A program made the position numbers and the translations under genes. From positions 1 to 39,498 of IMG/VR virus record IMGVR_UViG_3300042261_000565: a DNA stretch of 39,498 nucleotides. One strand, given 5' to 3'. The notes beneath the pieces were generated by a model. It was not told where the DNA came from and ran no database searches. It saw only the letters and a program-made list of their open reading frames with translations. The DNA is from a virus. Of the stretch, positions 22,591 through 30,605 are shown in pieces (position 1 is the stretch's first letter; each line of letters opens with the position of its first letter).

Positions 22591-23030
22591 TTTAAATCTT
22601 TTTCTGTAATTACTAAAAATTTATAACCATTTTCATTTGCCCACTTTTCAGCAAAATGCCACTTACTTTGGTTAACTTGCCACGCCTCTTTTTCAAATAA
22701 AATCGTCCTGTGTGATTTTCTACTGCTTTGCGTAGGTGGTAAAGTCTGTTTATAAGGTTTATACTCTAATAAATACTTTGTAACACTTCCATCAGGGTTT
22801 TTAAATTTACAACTAAAATCTACAAAATATCTATGAACCTTTCCATCCGTTGGTTTAATATATGGAATAATTATACTCTCACTAGACCATTCTAATATAC
22901 AATCTTTTAAATCTAACCAACGCATCAATAAATATTCGGGCTTACTACGATAACAAACTGGAACACTTCCTTTATATTTATGAGAATTTTTTAAAGGATA
23001 TATTCCTTGACTATAATAAGTGTTACTCAT
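22587..23030 (-). CDS. 4: head completion nuclease (T4 gp4/gp50-like)
   Basis: The ATG at 23030 is chosen; it overlaps the previous stop (ATGAGTAA). The 147-residue protein shows YRSKPEYLLMRWLD (27-40), WSSESIIIPY (48-57), HRYFVDF (66-72) and YLLEYKPYKQT. This is the TnsA-like nuclease fold of T4 gp4, needed to complete DNA-filled heads and join them to tails. Acidic residues of the PD-ExK type are visible (E32, D71, E89 region). Confidence 0.87.
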   Translation of the reverse strand: MSNTYYSQGIYPLKNSHKYKGSVPVCYRSKPEYLLMRWLDLKDCILEWSSESIIIPYIKPTDGKVHRYFVDFSCKFKNPDGSVTKYLLEYKPYKQTLPPTQSSRKSHRTILFEKEAWQVNQSKWHFAEKWANENGYKFLVITEKDLN

Positions 23031-23142
23031 ATTTAAAATTAGTCTTTTCTGGTAGTTTATCACCTTTAATAATATTTTCAATTGTTAATAAAGGCTGTAA
23101 ATTTCCCCAACGATTCATAATTTTTAAATTTGTTTCATCCAT
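23023..23142 (-). CDS. hypothetical protein, 39 aa
   Basis: A short frame starts MDETNLKIMNRW and ends NFKYE; its stop overlaps the ATG of the gp4-like gene. ATAAATGATTTAATGG directly upstream resembles the late-type box. It may be a microprotein or coupler; no family recognised. Confidence 0.55.
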   Translation of the reverse strand: MDETNLKIMNRWGNLQPLLTIENIIKGDKLPEKTNFKYE

Positions 23143-23197
23143 TAAATCATTTATTTTGAAAATTCAAAGGAATAATTACTAATTATTCCACACATAA

Positions 23198-25009
23198 TTA
23201 TGCTTCAGGTGGTGGTGTTGCTGCTGGTGGAGGTGTCTCTGGTGGAGGTGCGGCCTCGCCTGCTGGTGCTTCTCCGCCTGCGGGTGCCTCTGGAGGGGGT
23301 TCCTCGCCACTAGGAGCCGCTCCAAATTCGGGAGGCATGGCTGATGAAGGTGCTCCACCACCACCGCCTGTTGGTGCTGCTGCACCACCTTCAGATGCTG
23401 CTTGCTCTGCATCCTTCCAGTTTGGGCCTAATTCACCGATTTTTGCTAGTTCATATGCTAAAATTGCATCTTTTCTTTTCCACTCACGGTTCTGTGCCAT
23501 TTCCTCATCGGTCAAACCTAGATATTTCTTCTGTGCAAAGCTATTTGAAATTCCGTCGTTTTGTGACATATTGTTAAAATTCTCATATTTTAGTGCAAAT
23601 ATTTGATTTTGTTTTAACATTATATATAAGGTTGGTAAATTAAATTCAATATCAATATTAAATTCTTTAAGTTTAAAATTTTCCCATATTTTTCTAAGTT
23701 TCAAATGGGTTATAAAGCTTGCTTTTATTCCTGCTGCAAAGTTTTTCTGCATACGTTGTAAAAATTTGGCAAAACGCAATTCTTCTCTTGTCATATCTTG
23801 CCCGTCTTTTACAACATTATCGGGGTCTAATCTTCCTATTGGAACTTTCATAGACTTATAAAGTTGTCTAAGGAAATACATTAAGTCATCCAAACCGCCA
23901 AGATTCTGACTTCCCTCGATATTTTCAACGCTAGTTCCTTCGGTTCCTGTACGTTTTGGGAACCAATAACTATCTAACATACTTTGAGGATCATATGTAT
24001 TTGTAATTCTTCCTGTAGAAGTATCATAAGTTTTTTTAGACCAATAATTTTGCATCAAACGTTTCATATATGCTTCCGCTTTTGGTGGTGTTAAATTTCC
24101 AACATCTACTTTAAACACTAAACGTTGTGGTGCTCTTACTAATCTATGTATAACTATACTATCCTCAATAAGTGATAATTGTTTATAAGATTTTCTGGCA
24201 TTTTCAATGTATGGAACCTTCATAGTTCTGTCTTCGTTCCATCTGCCTGTATGAATATATGTAACTTGTCTAGGTTCTAATATGACTAATTGCTCTTTCT
24301 CTTGTTGATTAGAACGTGGATTTATAAGTGGTTTTCTTACTGCAAATCCTTCAATTACATCATTTTGTTGATTTTTATAAAAAGGATTTATTAATTCAGT
24401 AGGTATTGAAACAATTCCTAAAATTCCATATTCAGGATGTGTGTCAGATATTAAATTTTCCCAAAATAATTCACCATCTATCACGAAATTATGACCATAT
24501 TGCCAACCCTTGTCCTTTAAATTAAAAAACTGTATAAATTTATCCCACTCTTTTTGTATTTCATCCTCAATAACTTTACTAAAATCTCCATTAATCTTTA
24601 ATAAAGCACAACGATCCTTTTCATCAAAAGTGAGCCATTCATCAACAATTTCCTCAATACAATCATTTAGCAATGAATATCCTGACATTCTTCTATAATC
24701 TTGTAAACGTTTAACTTTATCAAGATCAAGATTTGCATACATGAAACGTTGATAATTTTTATCAGTAAGCAAACTTCCCATTAAATTTTCAGTATCTTCT
24801 TGGGATTGACGATATATAGAAAGATTATCTAAACGACCTTCACGATCTTTTACCAAATCCTGGAAGGTTTCATATTTTGGATTCAATACGCTAATATTAT
24901 CAAGAATTGAAACCCCGAAAGGTAAACGGGCCATTACGGTAGATAAAAATGATTTACCTGCACTTGTCGTGACGGTTGAGCCACGGTATCCACCTAAAAT
25001 ATCTGCCAT
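23198..25009 (-). CDS. 20: portal protein (T4 gp20-like)
   Basis: The 603-residue protein has the gp20 signatures DYRRMSGYSLLNDCIEEIVDE (helical wing), NFVIDGELFWEN, EGFAVRKP, SYKQLSLIEDSIVIHRLVRAPQRLVF and FPKRTGTEGTSVENI. It forms the dodecameric ring at the head vertex through which DNA is packaged. The last about 55 residues are a low-complexity Gly/Ala/Pro tail (EAPAGGEAPAG type), absent from T4 gp20 and locally much richer in G and C. An AATAAATAATT box and AAGGAGATT ribosome site precede it. Confidence 0.93.
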   Translation of the reverse strand: MADILGGYRGSTVTTSAGKSFLSTVMARLPFGVSILDNISVLNPKYETFQDLVKDREGRLDNLSIYRQSQEDTENLMGSLLTDKNYQRFMYANLDLDKVKRLQDYRRMSGYSLLNDCIEEIVDEWLTFDEKDRCALLKINGDFSKVIEDEIQKEWDKFIQFFNLKDKGWQYGHNFVIDGELFWENLISDTHPEYGILGIVSIPTELINPFYKNQQNDVIEGFAVRKPLINPRSNQQEKEQLVILEPRQVTYIHTGRWNEDRTMKVPYIENARKSYKQLSLIEDSIVIHRLVRAPQRLVFKVDVGNLTPPKAEAYMKRLMQNYWSKKTYDTSTGRITNTYDPQSMLDSYWFPKRTGTEGTSVENIEGSQNLGGLDDLMYFLRQLYKSMKVPIGRLDPDNVVKDGQDMTREELRFAKFLQRMQKNFAAGIKASFITHLKLRKIWENFKLKEFNIDIEFNLPTLYIMLKQNQIFALKYENFNNMSQNDGISNSFAQKKYLGLTDEEMAQNREWKRKDAILAYELAKIGELGPNWKDAEQAASEGGAAAPTGGGGGAPSSAMPPEFGAAPSGEEPPPEAPAGGEAPAGEAAPPPETPPPAATPPPEA

Positions 25010-25036
25010 GATTGAATCTCCTTATAATCTTTAAAT

Positions 25037-25044
25037 TATTTATT
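25037..25044 (-). promoter_or_regulatory. late-type promoter variant of the portal gene
   Basis: AATAAATA followed by ATTTAAAG on the minus strand, 27 bases before the ATG; the same variant precedes the capsid gene. Confidence 0.5.
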
Positions 25045-25078
25045 GAAATTGTATATAATTCAACAAAATTAAAAATAT

Positions 25079-26161
25079 CTATAAAACTTCCACACCACTT
25101 AATAACCTAGAATCTTGTGTTAATTTACCTAGACCTGCAATACCATATCCAATTACATCAAAATATCCAATATTTTGAGTATATGGTATATTAATTGATA
25201 TATTATTATTATCTAATTTTGTAAACTCTGCTGAAACTGCTGTAAAAGCGGGATAAGTACTTGAAAGATGTTTATAATTTACAAAAGGATTAAAAGTTTG
25301 ATAAGATGAAGTTGAAAAAACATTACCATTTAAACTACTCAAGCATATTCCACTTAAATAATCAAACATATTTCCTTTAATATTCAAAGTTCTATTAGTA
25401 GCGTCTGAATGTATTATACATGGTGTAGAATTGTGCATAAAAGGTCTACCAGAAACTACAAAGCTATCTGTTGTTATGTCTGATTCCATATTATGCATTG
25501 TATCATAATCGTCATAAATTGCTGAAACTGCTGTAAAAGTTGTTGGAATATTATAAATTATTCCTGAATTATTATAAGAATTACGATATATCCAACCTTG
25601 TAAGGTAAATTGTGCATCTGCTAAAACTCTATAAGGTTGATTATTGGTGATATCTAATGGATATTGTAGATTAATATTTTTATTCCATTCTAATTTACAA
25701 CGAACTTCATGATTTAAATCTGGATGTTCATAAGATAAAATAATATAGGGGAAAAAATTCGAAAAAATACAGGTTAATATTTGATCTATATCATTTTGGT
25801 AACGAGCCATAATTGATAAATTTAAAGAAATTTCTACAGGAACAGGTTGTGGAAGATTTGCACCTTCAGGTTTAAAAATATGAGAAACGGTAAATCCTTC
25901 TATTTTATTAAATGCTCTTTTGGCATCATAATTTATAGAAGACATGGTTAATGCCATAACCGGAAGTTTTAAATGCTGTGATTTATTGACTAAATCATAT
26001 AAAACTCGTTGTTTTGGTGCATATACTAGAGAGACAGCAACTTGATCTGTGACTGTTGTTTCATCTAATTCGTTATAACGCTTTATAATAAGATGGTCTA
26101 AAGCATTTAAAACTTGTGCTAAAAGTATTTTTATTTCTCGATGATAAGTATATGTTTTCAT
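25079..26161 (-). CDS. tail completion / sheath terminator protein (T4 gp15-like)
   Basis: The 360-residue protein resembles T4 gp15 in order: an N-terminal helix, VAVSLVYAPKQRVLYDL (about 41-57), LPVMALTMSSINYD, LNLSIMARYQNDIDQIL and QFTLQGWIYR (about 185-194). gp15-type proteins cap the tail tube and sheath and bind the neck. The C-terminal 160 residues extend beyond T4 gp15 (272) and look like an added beta-rich domain. A CTAAATAATT late-type box lies 8 bases before the ATG. Confidence 0.75.
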   Translation of the reverse strand: MKTYTYHREIKILLAQVLNALDHLIIKRYNELDETTVTDQVAVSLVYAPKQRVLYDLVNKSQHLKLPVMALTMSSINYDAKRAFNKIEGFTVSHIFKPEGANLPQPVPVEISLNLSIMARYQNDIDQILTCIFSNFFPYIILSYEHPDLNHEVRCKLEWNKNINLQYPLDITNNQPYRVLADAQFTLQGWIYRNSYNNSGIIYNIPTTFTAVSAIYDDYDTMHNMESDITTDSFVVSGRPFMHNSTPCIIHSDATNRTLNIKGNMFDYLSGICLSSLNGNVFSTSSYQTFNPFVNYKHLSSTYPAFTAVSAEFTKLDNNNISINIPYTQNIGYFDVIGYGIAGLGKLTQDSRLLSGVEVL

Positions 26162-26188
26162 AAATATATAATTATTTAGTTAAAAAAC

Positions 26189-26446
26189 TTAACTAAATTT
26201 TGGCATTACAATTCCCTTTTCGGAAATTTTGTAATCATCCGTTATACATTTTGATACACATTTACAAAGAACGTGTAGATTATTCTGTGAATCTCTACAA
26301 GTCCATCCTCTTCCATAACATTTATTACAATTGTGATTTGGAATCTTTTTTAATGGTATTTGATAATTAAACAAAACAGGAATATCTTCTTCCATAATTG
26401 AGAATATTTCACCTGTTACAATGCTTATTGCCCATAATTTATTCAT
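26189..26446 (-). CDS. DnaJ-like zinc-ribbon protein, 85 aa
   Basis: The sequence CNKCYGRGW (about 40-48) and later CKCVSKC form a Cys-rich pair like the zinc repeat of DnaJ (CxxCxGxG). Small proteins of this type occur among T4-like structural genes; their role is not known. Its ATG overlaps the preceding gene's stop. Confidence 0.7.
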   Translation of the reverse strand: MNKLWAISIVTGEIFSIMEEDIPVLFNYQIPLKKIPNHNCNKCYGRGWTCRDSQNNLHVLCKCVSKCITDDYKISEKGIVMPKFS

Positions 26447-26787
26447 AATGTTTGAATTGTTAATATTCTATCATAAAATCTTGAAACACAAGGTTTTTTT
26501 ATTTTTGTTATTAATTCCTCTAAATTATTATTTTTTATAAAAGTTTTAATTTTATAATCAAAATATATTAAATCGTCTTTTTTATACATATCAAATGGTA
26601 ATGGAAGCTTTAATATATCTGTTTTATTTTTTGTTTTGTTTTTTAATAATAAATTCAAACTAAAAAAGTTATAATTAAATGAAATAAAATTACCTTCTTT
26701 ATATTTGTTTCCTTCAATCTTTAAAAGAATATTATTTAATAAAATAGTTTTTAAAATCTCGTCTATATTTTTATTGTAATCTTGCAT
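26443..26787 (-). CDS. hypothetical protein, 114 aa
   Basis: Not recognised. Asn/Lys/Leu-rich, mixed strand-helix protein, very AT-rich. It overlaps the next gene by four bases. An adjacent virion-assembly role is possible only by position. Confidence 0.65.
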   Translation of the reverse strand: MQDYNKNIDEILKTILLNNILLKIEGNKYKEGNFISFNYNFFSLNLLLKNKTKNKTDILKLPLPFDMYKKDDLIYFDYKIKTFIKNNNLEELITKIKKPCVSRFYDRILTIQTL

Positions 26788-26825
26788 GTAATAATTTATT
26801 AATTAAATTAAAATTGCAAGTAATA

Positions 26826-27221
26826 TTAACTTTTCATAAATCTCAATTTATCCATTGGCGACATTTTAGCTAAATAACCTTCAAAGAATTTCCAAAATTT
26901 TTCTTGGTCTTTTTGTGTATGTGTCGGCATAGCGTTTAAAACTCTTACCCATTCCACTGGTATAGCTCTCCAGGATTGCCAAATAATATCCCATGTAAAT
27001 ATCACGTTATGTTGAACTGGATTATAAGCAGGTGGATGAGTTGGAACTTGGTAATTAAGGGTAAATCTACCAGGAAGGCTTAATAATAAATTTTTATCCA
27101 ATGTTGTGAGCATTCTTCTGGTTGGAGGAAATCCCATTTTTTCATTGCGTCGAACAAAGAAAATCTCGACAACATGTGTTTGCAATAATTGCTTTAAACC
27201 GTCTCTTGATAATTGTGCCAT
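26826..27221 (-). CDS. SH3-like beta-barrel protein (DUF2693/WYL_2 type)
   Basis: The 131-residue protein has VVEIFFVRRNEK (17-28), TRRMLTTLD and HNVIFTWDIIWQSWRAIPVEWVRVL (about 70-95), a pattern of beta strands ending in a W-R-x-(I/F)-x-V motif typical of small phage SH3-like barrels. Function unknown. A TATAAATA box lies 5 bases before the ATG, so its mRNA is probably leaderless. Confidence 0.65.
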   Translation of the reverse strand: MAQLSRDGLKQLLQTHVVEIFFVRRNEKMGFPPTRRMLTTLDKNLLLSLPGRFTLNYQVPTHPPAYNPVQHNVIFTWDIIWQSWRAIPVEWVRVLNAMPTHTQKDQEKFWKFFEGYLAKMSPMDKLRFMKS

Positions 27222-27226
27222 AAAAC

Positions 27227-27234
27227 TATTTATA
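27227..27234 (-). promoter_or_regulatory. TATAAATA late-type promoter
   Basis: Exact octamer followed by GTTTT and the ATG at 27221; it overlaps the stop codon of the upstream gene. Confidence 0.55.
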
Positions 27235-27487
27235 ATAATTTAAGACTAAATAAAGCATTATCTAATTCTTCTGTTATAAGATCAGAAGCTCTTTCTAATA
27301 TTTCTTTTCTATGTTCATCTAAAAATAATTTTTCTGCTAATAATACATATTCTATATGATCTTTAGCGTTTAATGAAGAATCGTGTTGTGTATGATTATA
27401 TATTAAACCTAGTGTAGTGTATCCAGTTGCATTATTTATTCTTTTTTTTGCTTCTTTTAAATTTTCAATATCTTTTACTAAATTCAT
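27230..27487 (-). CDS. hypothetical protein, 85 aa
   Basis: Start taken at the ATG 27487, two bases after the upstream stop, and not at a TTG at 27499. It is a helical protein of the four-helix type (MNLVKDIENLKEAKKR..., ending FSLKLL). No family recognised. Confidence 0.7.
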   Translation of the reverse strand: MNLVKDIENLKEAKKRINNATGYTTLGLIYNHTQHDSSLNAKDHIEYVLLAEKLFLDEHRKEILERASDLITEELDNALFSLKLL

Positions 27488-27489
27488 AA

Positions 27490-28011
27490 TTATATCCAAA
27501 ATGATGTATCTAATTCTCCATTATTAATTTTATCTAAATATGTAAACATATCGTCCCAATTTGTAAAAAAGTTGTGTTCTTTAATAAAGATAGTAATCCA
27601 AGGGTTGAATTTTTCTAATTGGTTTTTGTTATATTTTAATAATATTGGTTTCTTTTCAAGATTAGCAACAACAAGCTCATGTATAGAACCTACTGTTGAA
27701 ACTTCTGGATTATAATCAAATATTATAAAATCAGATTTATCAACACTTCTCAAATCCCATCTTACAATAGGCCAAAACTCTTCTTTAATCTTTTTCCAAT
27801 CTTCTTTCATGATAATATTAGTGAAATTTTTCTTCGCTTCGCCAATTTCAGCCATATTATCATTTTTCTTACAAGGATCATAAACTATTAAACCATATCC
27901 TAATAGTTTAGGAGTTATATGATCTCTCCAAGATATACCATCGTCTGATAAATCTTTTATGGCACCACAAAGATAGCAACTTTTATCTTTTAAATAATTC
28001 ATGTTATTCAA
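27490..28011 (-). CDS. nucleoside 2-deoxyribosyltransferase-like protein
   Basis: The 173-residue protein opens with CYLCGAI (12-18), WRDHITPKLLGYGLIVYDP (about 28-46) and later KSDFIIFDYNPEVSTVGSIHELVVA (about 92-116). This order (start strand with G-x-I, then D-P, then a Gly plus HEL in place of the usual Gly-x-x-x-E-L) matches the Rossmann-like 2-deoxyribosyltransferase superfamily. Such enzymes act on nucleosides or their monophosphates; a role in salvage, nucleotide modification or NAD breakdown cannot be separated by sequence. It overlaps the co-chaperonin gene by 8 bases. Confidence 0.65.
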   Translation of the reverse strand: MNNMNYLKDKSCYLCGAIKDLSDDGISWRDHITPKLLGYGLIVYDPCKKNDNMAEIGEAKKNFTNIIMKEDWKKIKEEFWPIVRWDLRSVDKSDFIIFDYNPEVSTVGSIHELVVANLEKKPILLKYNKNQLEKFNPWITIFIKEHNFFTNWDDMFTYLDKINNGELDTSFWI

Positions 28012-28390
28012 TATAAAAAATACGCGATTCGTTTAAAAATACATACTTCTTTTTATTAGCTGATATAATCTTTATTCCTTTATCAGAGGGATATACCACA
28101 ATATCATTTACTTGTACTTCTTCGCATTTTTTACCCATTTTAAGTACTTTGGCTTTTCTCCATGTTTTCGTTCCCATGTTTTCTTTAATCCATATTCCAT
28201 TTCTAAGTACCTCACCGTGTTCATTTTCGTCTATAACTTCACAAAGTATTATATCTCCTAATACTTTTTTTGCGTTTTCTGGTACAATGCCTAAAGATGA
28301 TATATCGCCACAATCATCTAAATTTAATGGTGCATAACCCTTTATATTATCTTCAACAACTTCTGGTCGTACTTCAATGTTTTTATCCAT
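28004..28390 (-). CDS. GroES/gp31-like co-chaperonin
   Basis: After a 40-residue N-terminal tail, the protein follows the GroES order of strands: VLGDIILCEVID (43-54), an acidic mobile-loop-like stretch (ENEHGEVLRNGIWIKENMG, 55-73), KAKVLKMGKKCEEVQVNDIVVYP and VFLNESRIFYIE at the end. T4 needs its own co-chaperonin gp31 to fold the capsid protein with host GroEL. Length (128) is near gp31 (111). The assignment is by pattern only. Confidence 0.6.
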   Translation of the reverse strand: MDKNIEVRPEVVEDNIKGYAPLNLDDCGDISSLGIVPENAKKVLGDIILCEVIDENEHGEVLRNGIWIKENMGTKTWRKAKVLKMGKKCEEVQVNDIVVYPSDKGIKIISANKKKYVFLNESRIFYIE

Positions 28391-28392
28391 AA

Positions 28393-28626
28393 TTATTCCC
28401 TTTCTTCTATATTATCATCCTTTTCTGTATAATCAAAATTATTTTGAATTGCTTTGTTTATATGTCCACACAATAAACATCTTTTACCATTTTCTGTATA
28501 CTGATGTTTCCCATATTGTCCATTTGATTGACGATTTTTCTTGCAAAAGATGTTTTTATTTATCTTTTTCTTAAAATGATGTCTGTGTCCGTGTTCATCA
28601 TTTAACCATTTTTCCCAATGTGGCAT
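28393..28626 (-). CDS. small His/Cys-rich protein, 77 aa
   Basis: A His-rich start (HGHRHHF) and a CLLCGH pair suggest metal binding. The middle is Lys/Asn-rich and the end acidic. Not recognised. It starts one base after the previous stop. Confidence 0.65.
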   Translation of the reverse strand: MPHWEKWLNDEHGHRHHFKKKINKNIFCKKNRQSNGQYGKHQYTENGKRCLLCGHINKAIQNNFDYTEKDDNIEERE

Positions 28627-28627
28627 A

Positions 28628-29020
28628 TTATGCTTTCTCCTCCATATCTTCTATCAATTTCATATTATTTAATATTTCTCTTGTTGACCTTTCGTATTTA
28701 TTTGCCATTTTTTTAACCAACTCATCTTTTTCTTCGTTTTTTACTCTTTTTTCCCTTTTTAAAAAGGTAATTTTTTTATAACTTTTTTGTTTATCAATTA
28801 AAGTAATAAATAATTTAGCACATAACTCTTTATCTTCTGAAAGAGATTTACATAATTTATTAGTAGTTTCCGATATTAAATATGCATTTTTAATATTATA
28901 CATACTCAACCATCTTTGTAAAATATAAGTATTTTGTACAATTTCATCAAACTCATTATTATTTATGAATTTTCCTGTTTTTTCAGTTAAAATATCTTTT
29001 AATATATCGAAAAGGGTCAT
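28628..29020 (-). CDS. putative clamp-loader small subunit (T4 gp62-like)
   Basis: The 130-residue protein starts MTLFDILKDI and has NTYILQRWLSMYN (about 30-42), then ISETTNKL and a basic segment KKITFLKREKRVKN, ending with a helix containing YERSTREILNNM. This order resembles gp62-type subunits of T4-like phages, which with gp44 load the sliding clamp. It is shorter than T4 gp62 (187), as is common in distant relatives. gp44 is not in the window. Confidence 0.55.
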   Translation of the reverse strand: MTLFDILKDILTEKTGKFINNNEFDEIVQNTYILQRWLSMYNIKNAYLISETTNKLCKSLSEDKELCAKLFITLIDKQKSYKKITFLKREKRVKNEEKDELVKKMANKYERSTREILNNMKLIEDMEEKA

Positions 29021-29026
29021 ATATTC

Positions 29027-29584
29027 CTACATTTTAGAAGTTTTTAAGAAAATATTATTAACTAAATGATAAAATGATTCATTTATCATATCCATATATT
29101 TATAACATAATTCTGTTGACAATTGCAAGGAAAAAGCTCTAGGTATTGAAAGTTTTCCAGTTTTATTATATAACCCTACATAAATTAAAATTGCTCCGTT
29201 AATATTTTTTATTAAAGAACCTGATGCTATACCATCTAACTGATGTATTCCTGCATTATCGTGTTCCTTTTTTATTATAATGTCATTATTTATGATTTCT
29301 ATTTGAACATTATTCATTATTTTATTAGATAAAATATTCGCAATATTTGTTAAAAATAATTGTTGAAAACACACACCAGCATAATTAGAAATTTCTGGTA
29401 TTTCAACTAAAAAATTAATAGATTCATCTGAAATAATCTTATTGTCATCTAAATTAATATCAACTGGACATAAACAAGATACAATATTTCCAATTCTTAA
29501 TGTTCTTGCATCACTAAGATACTTATTTGCAAATTTTTTGGATAATAAATCGTTATTAATTTGTTTTATAGTATTTATAATCAT
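29027..29584 (-). CDS. hypothetical protein, 185 aa
   Basis: Not recognised with confidence. Residues 55-100 form alternating strands and helices (NFLVEIPEIS, VCFQQLFLTNIANIL, VQIEIINNDIIIKKE), and a Gly-rich segment GIASGSLIKNINGAILIYVGLY (about 119-140) suggests a compact alpha/beta enzyme or binding domain. It overlaps the dCMP deaminase gene by ATGA and precedes the clamp-loader gene, so a replication or nucleotide-related role is possible. Confidence 0.65.
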   Translation of the reverse strand: MIINTIKQINNDLLSKKFANKYLSDARTLRIGNIVSCLCPVDINLDDNKIISDESINFLVEIPEISNYAGVCFQQLFLTNIANILSNKIMNNVQIEIINNDIIIKKEHDNAGIHQLDGIASGSLIKNINGAILIYVGLYNKTGKLSIPRAFSLQLSTELCYKYMDMINESFYHLVNNIFLKTSKM

Positions 29585-30045
29585 ATTTCTGATAATACCT
29601 TTATATTTACATCTCCTAAAGTTAGAATATTAGTAGAAATAGCAAAATTATACTTATCTGTAGATTTTTTTATAGCGGTTTTCATAATAATCTCTTTTAT
29701 ACCACTTTGCACAATCATCCTAGCACAAGTAGAACAAGGATAATATCCCTTTTCAGAAAATAAATATAAAACACAACCAGTTAAATCTTGTTTTGCATTT
29801 ATAATAGCATTTTCCTCAGAATGACATGCATAGTCGTATTTTGTCGGTTTCTCCCAAAAATCATAACCCTGAAATCCATTATCGTCAAAACCACTTGGTA
29901 AACCATTATAACCAATAGATAATACTTTATTGTCTTTTACGATACAACTACCGTGTCTTGTGTCAGGGTCTTTGCTGCGTTTTGAGGCCAATTCAGCAAT
30001 TCCCATAAACAATTCATCCCAACTTATATAATCTTTTCTCTTCAT
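29581..30045 (-). CDS. dCMP deaminase
   Basis: The 154-residue protein has the cytidine/deoxycytidylate deaminase zinc site: HSEEN (His75, Glu77) and PCSTC (Cys104, Cys107). The common HAE is HSE here. DTRHGSCIV and IGYNGLPSGF match the dCMP deaminase family, which makes dUMP for dTTP synthesis. Fits a low-GC phage with a strong need for dTTP and partners the B12-dependent reductase. A TTGTAT-16-TACATT promoter ends only 9 bases before the ATG. Confidence 0.9.
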   Translation of the reverse strand: MKRKDYISWDELFMGIAELASKRSKDPDTRHGSCIVKDNKVLSIGYNGLPSGFDDNGFQGYDFWEKPTKYDYACHSEENAIINAKQDLTGCVLYLFSEKGYYPCSTCARMIVQSGIKEIIMKTAIKKSTDKYNFAISTNILTLGDVNIKVLSEI

Positions 30046-30054
30046 ATTTATAAT

Positions 30055-30082
30055 AATGTAACATTTTTTTGTGGAAATACAA
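30055..30082 (-). promoter_or_regulatory. sigma70-type promoter (weak)
   Basis: On the minus strand TTGTAT (30082-30077), 16 bp, TACATT (30060-30055). It would serve the run of genes starting with dCMP deaminase and give a near-leaderless mRNA. A TATAAATA directly abutting the ATG is an alternative. Confidence 0.45.
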
Positions 30083-30090
30083 GCATTTTT

Positions 30091-30098
30091 TATAAATA
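30091..30098 (+). promoter_or_regulatory. TATAAATA late-type promoter
   Basis: Exact octamer followed by ATTAAAAG, 27 bases before the ATG at 30126, with AAAGAGGATA as ribosome site. Same extended form as at 17973. Confidence 0.6.
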
Positions 30099-30125
30099 AT
30101 TAAAAGATTTAAAGAGGATACACAT

Positions 30126-30563
30126 ATGTCAAATAAATTTAAAAAATATTTTGCAAAATCATTAATAAATGAGGCCGCTCCTGCTACTTCTGATATTCCT
30201 AGTGATGCAGAAGCATTAGACAAATCTATTGAAAATCCAATAGACAAGCAAAGATTAGACCACGAACTTCAAAATGTTGCTGTAGGTGCAGATGCTGTGA
30301 ATGCAGATATTTCTAAATTACGTGAAACTGCTAGTCAATATTCTAATGAATTAATGTCAATATTGGACAGAATTGTTAAAATACACGATGACATTACTAC
30401 TGGTTCTTTGGCTAAACTTGGTATAAAATTGAGTTCTAATACACTTACGAGTATTCGGGGTGATCTAGGGAAACTCGCTCAAATTATTGGTGGTGGAGCA
30501 AATGATGTTATCATCAAGAACGAAACCGAAAAAGCAAAAGAAGCAAAGACACCTGTTGTATAA
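30126..30563 (+). CDS. putative internal head protein with cleavable leader, 145 aa
   Basis: The start MSNKFKKYFAKSLINE-AAP has basic-aromatic residues ending in I-N-E (14-16) followed by Ala, like a T4 capsid-targeting sequence cut by the prohead protease. The mature part is helical and mildly acidic. It is driven by a late-type promoter, fitting a virion protein. No domain recognised. Confidence 0.7.
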   Translation: MSNKFKKYFAKSLINEAAPATSDIPSDAEALDKSIENPIDKQRLDHELQNVAVGADAVNADISKLRETASQYSNELMSILDRIVKIHDDITTGSLAKLGIKLSSNTLTSIRGDLGKLAQIIGGGANDVIIKNETEKAKEAKTPVV

Positions 30564-30570
30564 TTGATAG

Positions 30571-30598
30571 TTGACTTTCTTAAAAAAAGAAATATACT
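30571..30598 (+). promoter_or_regulatory. sigma70-type promoter of the primase gene
   Basis: TTGACT (30571-30576), 16 bp, TATACT (30593-30598). The ATG at 30606 lies 8 bases after the -10 box, so the transcript would start at or next to the start codon. Confidence 0.65.
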
Positions 30599-30605
30599 AT
30601 TAACA

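Noticed and set aside
23179-23577. Overlapping frames on both strands opposite the portal gene's end
   Set aside because: They come from the GC-rich low-complexity Pro/Ala/Gly tail of the portal gene, which keeps other frames open.
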